From NCBI RefSeq assembly GCF_900198195.1, contig NZ_LT899436.1, positions 4,182,001 to 4,246,000 on the forward strand: 64,000 nt of DNA. Direction: 5' to 3'. This document shows, one piece after another, positions 36,505-45,529 of this stretch. Below the pieces are notes generated by a model. The model saw nothing but the letters and a program-made list of their open reading frames with translations. It had not been told where the DNA came from and did no database searches. The first letter of the stretch is position 1, and the number at the start of each line of letters is the position of its first letter. The translations under genes were made by a program, and so were the position numbers. Source of the DNA: Tenacibaculum jejuense (GTDB taxonomy: Bacteria > Bacteroidota > Bacteroidia > Flavobacteriales > Flavobacteriaceae).

Positions 36505-37527
36505 ATGAGACCATTATTCTTTCTATATATATTTTGTTTTTCAATAACAGGGTTCAGCCAAAGAACTGATCATGCTATTGATAGTTTGTTCAACTCATAT
36601 TTTACTAACGGTACTTTTAACGGTTCTGCACTAGTTATAAAAGATAATCAGATTATATATCAAAAAGCATTAGGCTATGCCACTAGTAATAAACAAACTC
36701 AACTGTCTATACATTCTAAATTTCTTATGGGTTCCATTTATAAAGAATTCCCAGCTGTTGCTATAATGCAATTAGTAGAAAATAATAAATTAACAATTAA
36801 TCAATCTATTCATAAAATCCTACCAGAATTGCCTCAATGGAGTGCTAAAATAACTATCAAGCATTTACTTCAATATTCAAGTGGATTACCAAAGGTAAAT
36901 TGGAAACATTATTTTTCAAATCAAATTATTCCTACAGACAAAAGTTTATTTGAGGATATTAAGAATGTAAGCAAATTAAAGTTTACACCTGGGTCAGATT
37001 ATTTATACACCAATATGAGTCCGGTTTTACTAATAAAGATTATTGAAAAAGTGACGAAGTTATCTTTTGAAGAGTACTTAACTAAAAACATGTTAAATCC
37101 TTATCAAATAGAAGGAATTAAAATAAAAGATCAGTTCCCTTTTTTAGATAAAGAAAACATGGCTATGCCTTTCAATAAAGATTTTAAAGACGATCCTTAT
37201 AAAGTTGCTATAAAAAATGAACTAATCTCTTCTAATGTGAATGGACTTTATTTATGGCTGAAAAAGTTAGATGATTTTGAAATCATCTCTAAAGAATCCA
37301 TGCGCTTCTTATCTCAAAAAGCAAATAAAGAAACACATACACAAGCACCTTTAGGAAGCTGTTCTTGGAAGAATAATGATATTAATATTCATCATCATCA
37401 CGGATCTTCTGGTAATTTTGAATGTTTAGTTACTAGAGATAAAACTAATAATATATTCGTTATACTTTTAACCAATCAAAAGAATAGAAATTTATTCGAA
37501 ATCACTAATAAAATACTCAATAATTAA
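36505..37527 (+). CDS. serine hydrolase, beta-lactamase class C family
   Basis: The 340-residue exported protein (signal peptide about 1-19) has the serine hydrolase fold of class C beta-lactamases and D-peptidases. The SxxK motif is S77-IY-K80, the YxN motif is YTN in DYLYTNMSP, and the third motif is HHGSSG (HxG type). The family includes peptidases and esterases, and true beta-lactamase activity is not implied. It lies between an unknown exported protein gene and cydA. Only a weak hairpin follows (about 37545-37582). Confidence 0.88.
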   Translation: MRPLFFLYIFCFSITGFSQRTDHAIDSLFNSYFTNGTFNGSALVIKDNQIIYQKALGYATSNKQTQLSIHSKFLMGSIYKEFPAVAIMQLVENNKLTINQSIHKILPELPQWSAKITIKHLLQYSSGLPKVNWKHYFSNQIIPTDKSLFEDIKNVSKLKFTPGSDYLYTNMSPVLLIKIIEKVTKLSFEEYLTKNMLNPYQIEGIKIKDQFPFLDKENMAMPFNKDFKDDPYKVAIKNELISSNVNGLYLWLKKLDDFEIISKESMRFLSQKANKETHTQAPLGSCSWKNNDINIHHHHGSSGNFECLVTRDKTNNIFVILLTNQKNRNLFEITNKILNN

Positions 37528-37653
37528 CAAATTAATTAAATAAAAAACAATGTGAAATCACCATTAAAAACATTGCTTTTTTGAGGTCTTATAACTAGTT
37601 TAAAAGTTGATTATTTCGTAAATTTACAAGACTTATCTTTTAAACATTTCGTT

Positions 37654-38967
37654 ATGGAAAATATAGATGCTGCAAGACTTCAAATGGCATTCACGCTAAT
37701 TTTTCATATTGTTTTTGCCTGTATCGGAATGGTTATGCCTTTTTTTATGATTGTCTCTCACAAAAAGTGGTTGAATACAGGAAATCCAGTATATTTAAAA
37801 TTAACTAAAGTATGGCAAAAAGGTGTTGCCATTTTCTTTGTAACTGGTGCAGTTTCGGGTACTGCACTTTCCTTTGAACTAGGACTTTTATGGCCCGAAT
37901 TTATGGAACATGCCGGACCTATAATCGGTATGCCCTTTTCTCTTGAAGGAGCTGCTTTTTTTGTTGAAGCAATTGCTCTTGGTTTTTATTTATATGGATG
38001 GGATAAAATCTCTCCAAAATTTCATTGGTTTACAGGAGTTATTGTTGGAATTGCAGGTGTTGCGTCTGGAATTTTAGTAGTTTCTGCTAACGGTTGGATG
38101 AACGCTCCATCTGGCTTTGATTATGTTGATGGACAATTCTTAAATATTGATCCAGTAAAAGCATTACTTAATCCAGCGTGGTTTACACAAGCTTTACATA
38201 TGGTTTTAGCTGCTTTTACAGCAACTGGATTTGCAGTGGCCGGTATTCATGCTTTTCAGATTTTAAAGAATAAACAAACTGAAATTCATAAGAAAGCTTT
38301 TAAAATAGCTATTACATTTGGGGCAATTGCAGCAATTTTACAACCGATTAGCGGAGATATTTCTGCAAAAGATGTTGCGCAACGCCAACCTGTAAAATTA
38401 GCCGCTATGGAAGCACACTACGAAACTTCTAAAGGTGTTCCTTTATATATCGGTGGAATTGTAGATCAAGAGAAAAAAGAAGTTAAATACAAAATTGAAA
38501 TTCCGAAAGCTTTGTCTTTTTTAGCTTTTGGTGACTTTGATGCTGAAGTAAAAGGTTTAAACGACTTTCCTGAAGATGAAATTCCAAATGTTGCTATTGT
38601 ACATTATGCATTTCAAATCATGGTTGGTTTAGGCGGACTTTTACTCATGGCTGGAGTTTTCTTTTTCTTTGTAAACAGCAAGAAAAAACAATGGTTAGAT
38701 AAAAAACTGTTCTGGAAATTATTTGCTTTTTTAGCTCCTACTGGATTCATTGCTTTAGAAGCTGGTTGGATTGTTACTGAAGTTGGAAGGCAACCTTGGA
38801 TTATTCACAAAATTATGAGAACTAAAGATGCTGTAACTCCCATGCCAGGAATTCAGTATAGTTTTTATTTGTATGTTTTCTTGTATTCTATTTTAACTGT
38901 AACCGTAGCTTGGTTGTTAAGCAGACAGATAAAATCATTAAATAACTCACCTAAATTAAGTGTATGA
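37654..38967 (+). CDS. cydA: cytochrome bd quinol oxidase subunit I
   Basis: The 437-residue membrane protein oxidises quinol and reduces O2 with high affinity. It has about nine membrane helices. The haem ligand H18 lies in LIFHIVFACIG, a second conserved His in ALHMVLAAFTATGFA, and the GRQPW motif (VGRQPWI) is present. It is shorter than E. coli CydA and lacks the long C-terminal Q-loop insertion, so it is of the short-Q-loop (qOR3-like) type common in Bacteroidota. Its stop overlaps the cydB start by 4 bases (ATGA). Confidence 0.96.
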   Translation: MENIDAARLQMAFTLIFHIVFACIGMVMPFFMIVSHKKWLNTGNPVYLKLTKVWQKGVAIFFVTGAVSGTALSFELGLLWPEFMEHAGPIIGMPFSLEGAAFFVEAIALGFYLYGWDKISPKFHWFTGVIVGIAGVASGILVVSANGWMNAPSGFDYVDGQFLNIDPVKALLNPAWFTQALHMVLAAFTATGFAVAGIHAFQILKNKQTEIHKKAFKIAITFGAIAAILQPISGDISAKDVAQRQPVKLAAMEAHYETSKGVPLYIGGIVDQEKKEVKYKIEIPKALSFLAFGDFDAEVKGLNDFPEDEIPNVAIVHYAFQIMVGLGGLLLMAGVFFFFVNSKKKQWLDKKLFWKLFAFLAPTGFIALEAGWIVTEVGRQPWIIHKIMRTKDAVTPMPGIQYSFYLYVFLYSILTVTVAWLLSRQIKSLNNSPKLSV

Positions 38968-39986
38968 TAGCTGTTGTTTTATTTTTTTTAGCCTTTTCTC
39001 TTTTATTATATGTTTTGTTGGGTGGCGCCGATTTTGGTGCTGGAATTATTGAATTATTTTCTTCTGAAGATAATCAGAAAATCACTAAAAAGACAATTTA
39101 TAGAGTGATGGGACCCGTTTGGGAAGCAAACCATATTTGGATTATCATTTTAATTGTAATTCTTTGGGTTGCTTTTCCTCAATATTATAAAGTAATGGTT
39201 ACTTCTTTACATATTCCTATTACTTTAATGCTAATTGGAATTACTTTACGTGGTGTTGCTTTTATTTTTAGACATTATGATGCTTATGTGGATAAATCTC
39301 AACGTATTTACAATTGGTTATTTCGTGTTTCTAGTTTAGTTACGCCGATTTTCCTTGGGATGATTTTTGGCGGAATGATTTCTAGTAAAATTATATTACC
39401 AACTGATACTATTATACCATCTTTTGCTGAAGCTTATATTACACCTTGGTTTAATATGTTTTCGTTCTTAGTCGGGCTATTTTTTGCTAGTTTATGTGCT
39501 TTCTTATCTGCTGTATTATTAATTGGTGAAGCTGATCAAGAAGGATATCCTGTATATGTTAGAAAAGCTAAAATTGCTACAATTGTTGTAGTTTTACTTG
39601 GCTTCATTACAATTGCTTACGGATATATTACTGATACTTATTTTGTAAATGGAATTATTAAAAACCCTATTAGCGTAGGAATGATTCTTCTTTCTGCTTT
39701 AGGATTAATTCCCCTATGGTTTGCCGTGAAAAAAGGAAATAGAATTAATAGCAGAATTTATGCAGGATTGCAAGTGATACTGATTATCGCTGTAGCTTTA
39801 ATTCCTCATTTCCCACATTTACTTTTAATTGAAAACGACAGTATGAGTCTTCTTGAAGATGTTGCACCTGACTCAGTAATTCGAGTACTCGGAATTTCTT
39901 TAATCGTTGGTGGATTAATTATTATTCCTGGATTATTTCATCTATTGAAATCATTTAAATTGATTAAAATTTTAGAAAAAAATTAA
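38964..39986 (+). CDS. cydB: cytochrome bd quinol oxidase subunit II
   Basis: This 340-residue protein has about eight membrane helices and the family segments LLYVLLGGADFGAGI and VMGPVWEANHIWIIILIV, where the W and E contact the haem-containing subunit. It is translationally coupled to cydA. Its C-terminus (LIIIPGLFHLLKSFKLIKIL, then EKN) is encoded a second time at 45530-45608, beyond the peptide export locus. The tail now attached to cydB may therefore not be the original one. A strong bidirectional terminator follows at 40014-40049. Confidence 0.96.
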   Translation: MIAVVLFFLAFSLLLYVLLGGADFGAGIIELFSSEDNQKITKKTIYRVMGPVWEANHIWIIILIVILWVAFPQYYKVMVTSLHIPITLMLIGITLRGVAFIFRHYDAYVDKSQRIYNWLFRVSSLVTPIFLGMIFGGMISSKIILPTDTIIPSFAEAYITPWFNMFSFLVGLFFASLCAFLSAVLLIGEADQEGYPVYVRKAKIATIVVVLLGFITIAYGYITDTYFVNGIIKNPISVGMILLSALGLIPLWFAVKKGNRINSRIYAGLQVILIIAVALIPHFPHLLLIENDSMSLLEDVAPDSVIRVLGISLIVGGLIIIPGLFHLLKSFKLIKILEKN

Positions 39987-39988
39987 AT
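39914..39988 (+). repeat. direct repeat copy 1: cydB 3' end
   Basis: These 75 bases recur at 45530-45606 with three substitutions and two extra A bases. All three substitutions are synonymous (cta/tta, ttg/tta, tta/cta), and the A insertion lies in the run near the stop codon. The two copies flank the GG-peptide/NTase/transporter locus. Confidence 0.93.
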
Positions 39989-40013
39989 ATATTTTAGATT
40001 TAAATTAAATTTT

Positions 40014-40049
40014 AAAAGGCAAGAAACATATTAATATTTCTTGCCTTTT
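40014..40049. terminator. bidirectional terminator between cydB and precursor peptide gene
   Basis: A perfect 13-bp stem, 40014-40026 with 40037-40049, surrounds a 10-base loop, with A-rich and T-rich ends. It serves cydB on the plus strand and the peptide gene at 40066-40356 on the minus strand. Confidence 0.88.
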
Positions 40050-40065
40050 ATGAAAAAATGATTAA

Positions 40066-40356
40066 TTAATAACCGTAATCGTAATCATAATTCTGACCAC
40101 CTCCACTACTAGATCCAGATGAGCTAGAGCCTGATGAATTAGAGCTAGAATCATTATTATTGTTATCATTGTTATTATTATTATGATAATCGTCATAATC
40201 TTCATAATGCTCATCCTCACCATCATAGCCATCAAAAAGATCTTCATAATAATCCCATTCGTCTTCTATGTACTCACCATAGTAGTCAGTTCCTCCATAG
40301 ATTTTCTTTTGAACTTCCTCAGAAACTTGAGGAAAACTTAACTGTAATTTTTCCAT
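40066..40356 (-). CDS. double-glycine leader peptide with acidic Tyr/Asn/Ser/Gly-rich core
   Basis: The 96-residue product starts with a leader of 22 residues ending QKKIYGG, a classic double-glycine cleavage site for C39 peptidases. The remaining about 74 residues are extreme in composition: first D, E and Y, then runs of N, then S and G, ending QNYDYDYGY. There is no Cys, and nothing resembles known lantibiotic or thiopeptide cores. It lies opposite the neighbouring operon, which encodes a C39-peptidase ABC transporter (42061-44256), the likely processing and export machine. The composition could suit metal binding, adhesion or modification on Tyr or Ser. The gene is small, but the leader makes it convincing. 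Confidence 0.75.
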   Translation of the reverse strand: MEKLQLSFPQVSEEVQKKIYGGTDYYGEYIEDEWDYYEDLFDGYDGEDEHYEDYDDYHNNNNNDNNNNDSSSNSSGSSSSGSSSGGGQNYDYDYGY

Positions 40357-40484
40357 ATCATTTTAATTAATAAGTTAGAAATATGCTGGAAATTAAATTA
40401 AATCAATTAAAAGAAGTAACATGTATTTTCTCATAGAATTTATATAATTTCGCAACTTTGTTTTAAACAAAATTAATTAAATCT

Positions 40485-42068
40485 ATGAAAATTGAAAAAG
40501 AAAAAATTGATTCTTTTGTAAGGGAATATTATCCTAAACCTTATGCAGTTTTAATATCAGGAAGTTATGTAGATGGTAACAATAACGAATTTTCGGATAT
40601 TGATGTATTAATTTTCACTACGAAAAGAAAAAAGCTTTTCAGTGAAATGATATCTTACAATAAATTAAAAATTCAGTCTATTATTATACCTGTTCAAATT
40701 CTTCAAGAACTTTTATGGGTTGATTATATTACCTGTAAAGGTGCTTACATTAATATGATATCTAAAGGTTATATTCTTAAAGACACTAAATTATTTTTAA
40801 AAAACTTTAAAACGCATTGTATTGATTTACAACAAAACGGAGGAAGAAAATTATCACATGAAGAAGTATTTAAATTAAGAGTAAAAATAACTTCTTTATT
40901 GGATGATGTTAAAGGAAACAACAATTTTGAAGAACTTTTTCTCACAATTTGGGATCTTATAGACTCATTGACAATTTTAAAACTGAAATTTAATGGTAAT
41001 TGGTGTGGTAATGATAAACACAGAATGAGACAAATAAAAAAATTAGATGAAACACTATACCACAATATTAATAAGGCAATAAATAGCTTTTATATAGAAA
41101 AAGATAAAACTCATCTTATACAACTTGTTGAAAATGAAATAAAATATTTTGGAGGCTTGTTACCATATTATAACTATTCCAATGTTACTTATTCAAAGGT
41201 TTCTGCCAATTATCTAGTAATACAAATTAGTCTTAAAGATAAGAGTGAGAAAGATGCTATTATTCATTGTATAGAAAAAATCAGAAAGGTTCTGGAAAAA
41301 ATAAAGGAGTATAAAATTTTAAATTATTATTACTTTATTTCTTCTTCTATAGGTTTTAATGATGAAAACCAAAATATTTATTTTGTTATTGACACAGAAC
41401 AGAATTTTATTAACGATTATTTAGTAGATAGATTAAAATTTTTACTAGAAAAGGAAAATAAACTCAAAATTATTTTTCCTTTCAGATTTGACCCTAGATA
41501 TAGGTTCTCTTCTGATTCGATTTATATAAAAACAGCCCCTATTTTTTATAAGACTTCACAATTGTTAATAGATAAACCTCATTTTGCTTTAGATCAAAAT
41601 TTTCAATTAGTTTTTGCTATTTCATTTTTTAAAGAGACACAAAAAAAATGGTTTTCCAAAGACACAAAGTTCAAATCTTTTCTAAACTATCTATTCAACT
41701 ATTGGTTTCCTTCATCTTATGATGATGGAGTTAGCAGTAGTACTAAAGAATTATTATATAAAAGGGAAAAAACATTATCTGAATTTAACTCTCTTTTTTC
41801 TAAACAGGAAACAAGTCTTAAAGAAATTCTTATCCATAACGAATTTACATATTATGACATTACCAAAGATCTAGAAAATATTGAAAACATAGATGAAATA
41901 CCTCTCTTTAAAACACACTTAATAACATTTGATTTACCTGAACATGAATTAAAAAAATGGACACTGTATAAAGAGATTTTATATAGGGTTTTATCTATCA
42001 TTTTAATTGATGACTATTTTATATCATATATACCTTTTGTAATGCTTAAACTCAAAGAAAATGAATAA
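40485..42068 (+). CDS. nucleotidyltransferase-fold protein, possible peptide-modifying enzyme
   Basis: The 527-residue protein has an N-terminal polymerase beta-type nucleotidyltransferase signature: G26-S27 followed by D38-I-D40 (SGSYVDGNNN, FSDIDVLIF). A third catalytic carboxylate is not obvious in the following strand (KIQSIIIPVQ). The remaining about 400 residues are helical, then beta/helical (about 255-350), and match nothing I know. The gene overlaps the C39 transporter gene by 8 bases and so is translationally coupled to it. Enzymes encoded at this position in peptide operons usually modify the precursor, so nucleotidyl transfer to the peptide is a possibility. A solitary toxin-antitoxin role is less likely. 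Confidence 0.65.
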   Translation: MKIEKEKIDSFVREYYPKPYAVLISGSYVDGNNNEFSDIDVLIFTTKRKKLFSEMISYNKLKIQSIIIPVQILQELLWVDYITCKGAYINMISKGYILKDTKLFLKNFKTHCIDLQQNGGRKLSHEEVFKLRVKITSLLDDVKGNNNFEELFLTIWDLIDSLTILKLKFNGNWCGNDKHRMRQIKKLDETLYHNINKAINSFYIEKDKTHLIQLVENEIKYFGGLLPYYNYSNVTYSKVSANYLVIQISLKDKSEKDAIIHCIEKIRKVLEKIKEYKILNYYYFISSSIGFNDENQNIYFVIDTEQNFINDYLVDRLKFLLEKENKLKIIFPFRFDPRYRFSSDSIYIKTAPIFYKTSQLLIDKPHFALDQNFQLVFAISFFKETQKKWFSKDTKFKSFLNYLFNYWFPSSYDDGVSSSTKELLYKREKTLSEFNSLFSKQETSLKEILIHNEFTYYDITKDLENIENIDEIPLFKTHLITFDLPEHELKKWTLYKEILYRVLSIILIDDYFISYIPFVMLKLKENE

Positions 42069-44256
42069 AAATTTCCCTGTTTTTAAGCAAAAAGGAAATA
42101 ACAGTTGTGGTTTATTTTGCTTGAAAATAATAGCCAAATATTATTCTGGATTTTTCAACGAAGCACCATATCTTAAAATTCTAGAAGAAAAGGGACTATC
42201 AATATATTCATTATGTAGAATAGCGGAATCGAATGGCTTTAGAACTAACGCATACAAAGTATCGTATGAGCAATTAACTACTATAACTAAGCCCGTAATT
42301 ATTCATATAAATGAAAATCATTTTGTAGTATTATATAAAATTATAAAAGATACTGTATATATATCTGATCCAGCTAAAGGATTAATTACTTATGATAAAA
42401 CTGACTTTTTAAAACTGTGGTTAAATAAAGAATTTGGAGATGGTATGGTAATTTCGTTAACTCCATCAGAAAGTCTTGTTAATATAACATCAAAAAAAGC
42501 AACTTATGTAGCTGCAATCAATTTTTTATTTAGGCATTTAAATCCCTACAAGAAAAATTTACTTTACTTAATTGGGGTAATGCTAATTATATCTCTTGTC
42601 TACTCAATACTACCTTTTTTAACTAGATCTATTATTGATATTGGTGTTGAGGGTAAAGATTTCAATTTCATTATTATAATTTTAATAGCAAATATATGCT
42701 TACTTTTTTTTAGGAGTGTAGGTGAATGGATTAGATCGTCTATATCACTTCATATTGCTAGTAGGATGAAAATATCTATAATTACAGATTATTTTATCAA
42801 ACTTTTTTCATTGCCTGCCAATTTTGTTGAAAATATGATGATTGGAGATATCATACAAAGATCAAGAGATCAGGAAAGAATTCAACAGTTCATATCTAAT
42901 TCTGCTATTTCTGTTCTTATGTCTCTACTAATTCTTTTTATATATTCTATAATCTTATTCGTTTTTAACTTTAATTTATTCTTAATATTCTTAATATCAA
43001 CTGTTTTTTATATTTCTTGGATAACTCTTTTTTTTAATATTAGAAAAAAAATGGATACAAAGTATTATAAATTAATGGGGGAAAATCAGAGTTCATGGAT
43101 TGAATTATTAAAGAACTTTGAAGATATTAAGTTAAATAATTATGCTACAAATAGAAGGTGGAAATGGGAAAAAATTCAGGTTTCAATTTATGGCGTTGGT
43201 ATTAAATTATTGAATGTAGATAGATTGCAAAAACTTGGAGCAGACTTTATTAACGGGGTTAAAGACATATGCTTAACTTTTTATGCCGCATTTCTTGTTA
43301 TAGAAGGAAAAATGTCTATAGGAACATTAATCTCTATTCAGTTCATTGCTGGTCAACTTAATGGTCCTGTTATGGAATTGGTTAATTTTATTAAGTCATC
43401 ACAATCTGCTTTCATTAGTTTTTTAAGACTAAATGAAATTAATAGTATGGAAGAAGAACAAAAAAGTGATCAACCATTAACAAGGAGCTTTTCGGAAACC
43501 AATAATGACATTCGCTTTGAAAATGTGTCTTTCAAATACAAAGGAACTAGAAACCTAATTTTAAAGAATCTCACTTTCAGCATTCCTGAACACAAAACAA
43601 CTGTTATAGTTGGAACAAGTGGAAGTGGAAAAACAACCTTAATGAAATTGATTTCTAAAGTTTACACAGATTATAATGGCGAAATTTTTATTGGTAACAC
43701 TAATTTAAAAAACTTTGACAATAGTTTTCTACGAAAAAAAACAGGTTTTGTCTTTCAAGACAGCACTTTATACAAAGACACTATATTAAATAATATTGTA
43801 CTATCAGAAGAAAATGATTATACACCGAAACTATTAGATAAAGTTTTAAGTTGGGTTAATTTAAGCGATGAAATTGCTAATTTTCCTGATGGATTAAACA
43901 CAAAACTAAATGAAGGAGGAAAAGGATTAAGTCAAGGTCAAAAACAAAGATTACTATTAGCTCGTGCATTATTTAAAAGACCAAAATTTCTGATTTTAGA
44001 TGAAATTACAAATGCAGTGGACTCTGAAAACGCAGAAAATATCACTAATTTATTTTTAAAAGGACTTAAAAATCAAACTATAATTATTGCCTCTCATAAA
44101 CTTTCTACTATACGTTGTGCAGACAATATTTTAGTTATGGAAAATGGAAAGTTAATAAACTCTGGCACTTATAAAAGCTTAATAGAAGATAAGAACTCCT
44201 TATTATTCAAAATGTTCCAAAAAGAAATAAGTAAAAATACTTTTGAAGATGTATAA
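42061..44256 (+). CDS. peptidase-containing ABC transporter (C39 protease, PCAT)
   Basis: This 731-residue protein combines a C39 cysteine peptidase (about 1-140), a six-helix ABC exporter membrane domain (about 155-450) and an ATPase (about 480-731). The peptidase residues are all present: Q10 (oxyanion), C16, H87 and D103. ATPase motifs are Walker A GTSGSGKT at 518-525, signature LSQGQ at 623-627, Walker B with D647-E648, and an H-loop in IASHK. Such transporters cut precursors after GG and export the core. Two GG-leader peptide genes flank the operon. It overlaps the NTase gene upstream by 8 bases and the HlyD gene downstream by 14. Confidence 0.93.
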   Translation: MNKNFPVFKQKGNNSCGLFCLKIIAKYYSGFFNEAPYLKILEEKGLSIYSLCRIAESNGFRTNAYKVSYEQLTTITKPVIIHINENHFVVLYKIIKDTVYISDPAKGLITYDKTDFLKLWLNKEFGDGMVISLTPSESLVNITSKKATYVAAINFLFRHLNPYKKNLLYLIGVMLIISLVYSILPFLTRSIIDIGVEGKDFNFIIIILIANICLLFFRSVGEWIRSSISLHIASRMKISIITDYFIKLFSLPANFVENMMIGDIIQRSRDQERIQQFISNSAISVLMSLLILFIYSIILFVFNFNLFLIFLISTVFYISWITLFFNIRKKMDTKYYKLMGENQSSWIELLKNFEDIKLNNYATNRRWKWEKIQVSIYGVGIKLLNVDRLQKLGADFINGVKDICLTFYAAFLVIEGKMSIGTLISIQFIAGQLNGPVMELVNFIKSSQSAFISFLRLNEINSMEEEQKSDQPLTRSFSETNNDIRFENVSFKYKGTRNLILKNLTFSIPEHKTTVIVGTSGSGKTTLMKLISKVYTDYNGEIFIGNTNLKNFDNSFLRKKTGFVFQDSTLYKDTILNNIVLSEENDYTPKLLDKVLSWVNLSDEIANFPDGLNTKLNEGGKGLSQGQKQRLLLARALFKRPKFLILDEITNAVDSENAENITNLFLKGLKNQTIIIASHKLSTIRCADNILVMENGKLINSGTYKSLIEDKNSLLFKMFQKEISKNTFEDV

Positions 44257-45505
44257 CAAAAAGTACCAATCCGAAGAACTAAGGGAAATAACTTTGAGCA
44301 GTAATATTTTCAATTATAAAGTTGTAATTGCATACATACTTATATTCTTGTTTATTATTATCTCTTTAGGTTTCTTAGTTAAATATCCAGAAAAAATAAT
44401 TGGTAACGTATTTATTGTTTCGAAACAGCAGGTTAATAAAATTTCGTCTCCCAGTACGGGTAAAATAACTTTATTTATAAACGAAAATTCCACTGTTAAA
44501 CAATCAGATATTCTGGCGCTAATAGAGACTCCTACATCCTATAAAGATATCTTATTTCTAAAAAAACAATTGAGCTTATTTAATATAGATAGTATAAAAA
44601 AATCTATCCAACTCTATGATTACAATCAGAATTTAAGGCTAGGTAATGTTGAGCATAACTATAATAATTTCCTAGGAGCTTTATTCGAGTATATTACCCT
44701 GATAGAAACAGATATAAATAAAATAGAAATTAATAATATATCAAATATTATCAACCGAAATAAAAATAAAATAAAGGATAATAACTACTTATATCATATT
44801 ACTATTGAAAAATCTAAACTCATAAAAAATATTCTTAAATCGGATTCAATACTTTATAAATATAATACTATTGTTCAAAGTAAGTTTAATAAATCGAAAA
44901 TTGACATGTTAAACATAAATGAGAAAAGATTAGATATAGAAAAGTTGAATAAAGATTTAAATTATAACAATGAAGAATTATTAGATAAAATAAAACTCCT
45001 CAAAAAACAAAGATTAGAACTTTTTTTAAAAGCTGAATTTAATGTGAAAAAGTATTTTTTCGAATTAAAAACAGCCATTGATTTTTGGGAATATAATCAT
45101 CTTATTAAAGCACCAATTTCAGGTAAAGTTGAATTTAATCAACCATTTTTTAACACAGATCAACATGTTTTAAAAAACACACCTTTATTCACTATACTTC
45201 CTGAAGCTAATGCGATTATGGCTAAAGGTGTTTTAAATGCAAGTGGTTATGGAAATTTATCTATTCATGATACTATTTTCATTAAACTTAACGATTACCC
45301 ATATAATGAGTATGGCGACTTGAAAGGAGTAGTTAAAAATAAATCTAGAGTATATTTAGATTCTGTTTATTATATCGATGTAAAACTTCCGAATGGATTA
45401 AAAACGAGCTTAAACCATAATATTCCTTTTTCCCATAATATGTCTGGACAACTTGAATTTTATTCAAAAAAACTAAGTATAATTGAAAGAATGTTCAACA
45501 GGTAA
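44243..45505 (+). CDS. HlyD-type membrane fusion protein
   Basis: The 420-residue protein has a cytoplasmic N-terminus, one membrane helix (about 26-46), a lipoyl-like half motif (about 68-95; SPSTGKITLFINENSTVKQSD), a long helical hairpin (about 100-285) and the second half (about 290-335; HLIKAPISGKVEF). This layout is that of periplasmic adaptors that link an ABC exporter to the outer membrane. The start overlaps the PCAT gene by 14 bases. It is very AT-rich: 44701-44760 has 10 G or C in 60. The outer membrane channel is not encoded here and may be a shared TolC-like protein. Confidence 0.87.
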   Translation: MKMYNKKYQSEELREITLSSNIFNYKVVIAYILIFLFIIISLGFLVKYPEKIIGNVFIVSKQQVNKISSPSTGKITLFINENSTVKQSDILALIETPTSYKDILFLKKQLSLFNIDSIKKSIQLYDYNQNLRLGNVEHNYNNFLGALFEYITLIETDINKIEINNISNIINRNKNKIKDNNYLYHITIEKSKLIKNILKSDSILYKYNTIVQSKFNKSKIDMLNINEKRLDIEKLNKDLNYNNEELLDKIKLLKKQRLELFLKAEFNVKKYFFELKTAIDFWEYNHLIKAPISGKVEFNQPFFNTDQHVLKNTPLFTILPEANAIMAKGVLNASGYGNLSIHDTIFIKLNDYPYNEYGDLKGVVKNKSRVYLDSVYYIDVKLPNGLKTSLNHNIPFSHNMSGQLEFYSKKLSIIERMFNR

Positions 45506-45529
45506 TAAGATTCTTTTTTGTGCTTTAGA

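Noticed and set aside
40062..40247. Minus-strand frame rich in M and I overlapping the first GG peptide gene
   Set aside because: It is a frame shadow of the N/D-rich codons; the frame with the GG leader is the meaningful one.
40485..42068. Reading the NTase-fold gene as an MNT-type antitoxin or an abortive-infection AbiEii-like toxin
   Set aside because: It is several times longer than MNT, has no HEPN or AbiEi partner, and overlaps a C39 transporter gene.
39987..45529. Calling the locus an integrative element or transposon
   Set aside because: No integrase, transposase or inverted terminal repeats are visible; only the cydB tail duplication is. I therefore report the duplication without naming a mobile element.
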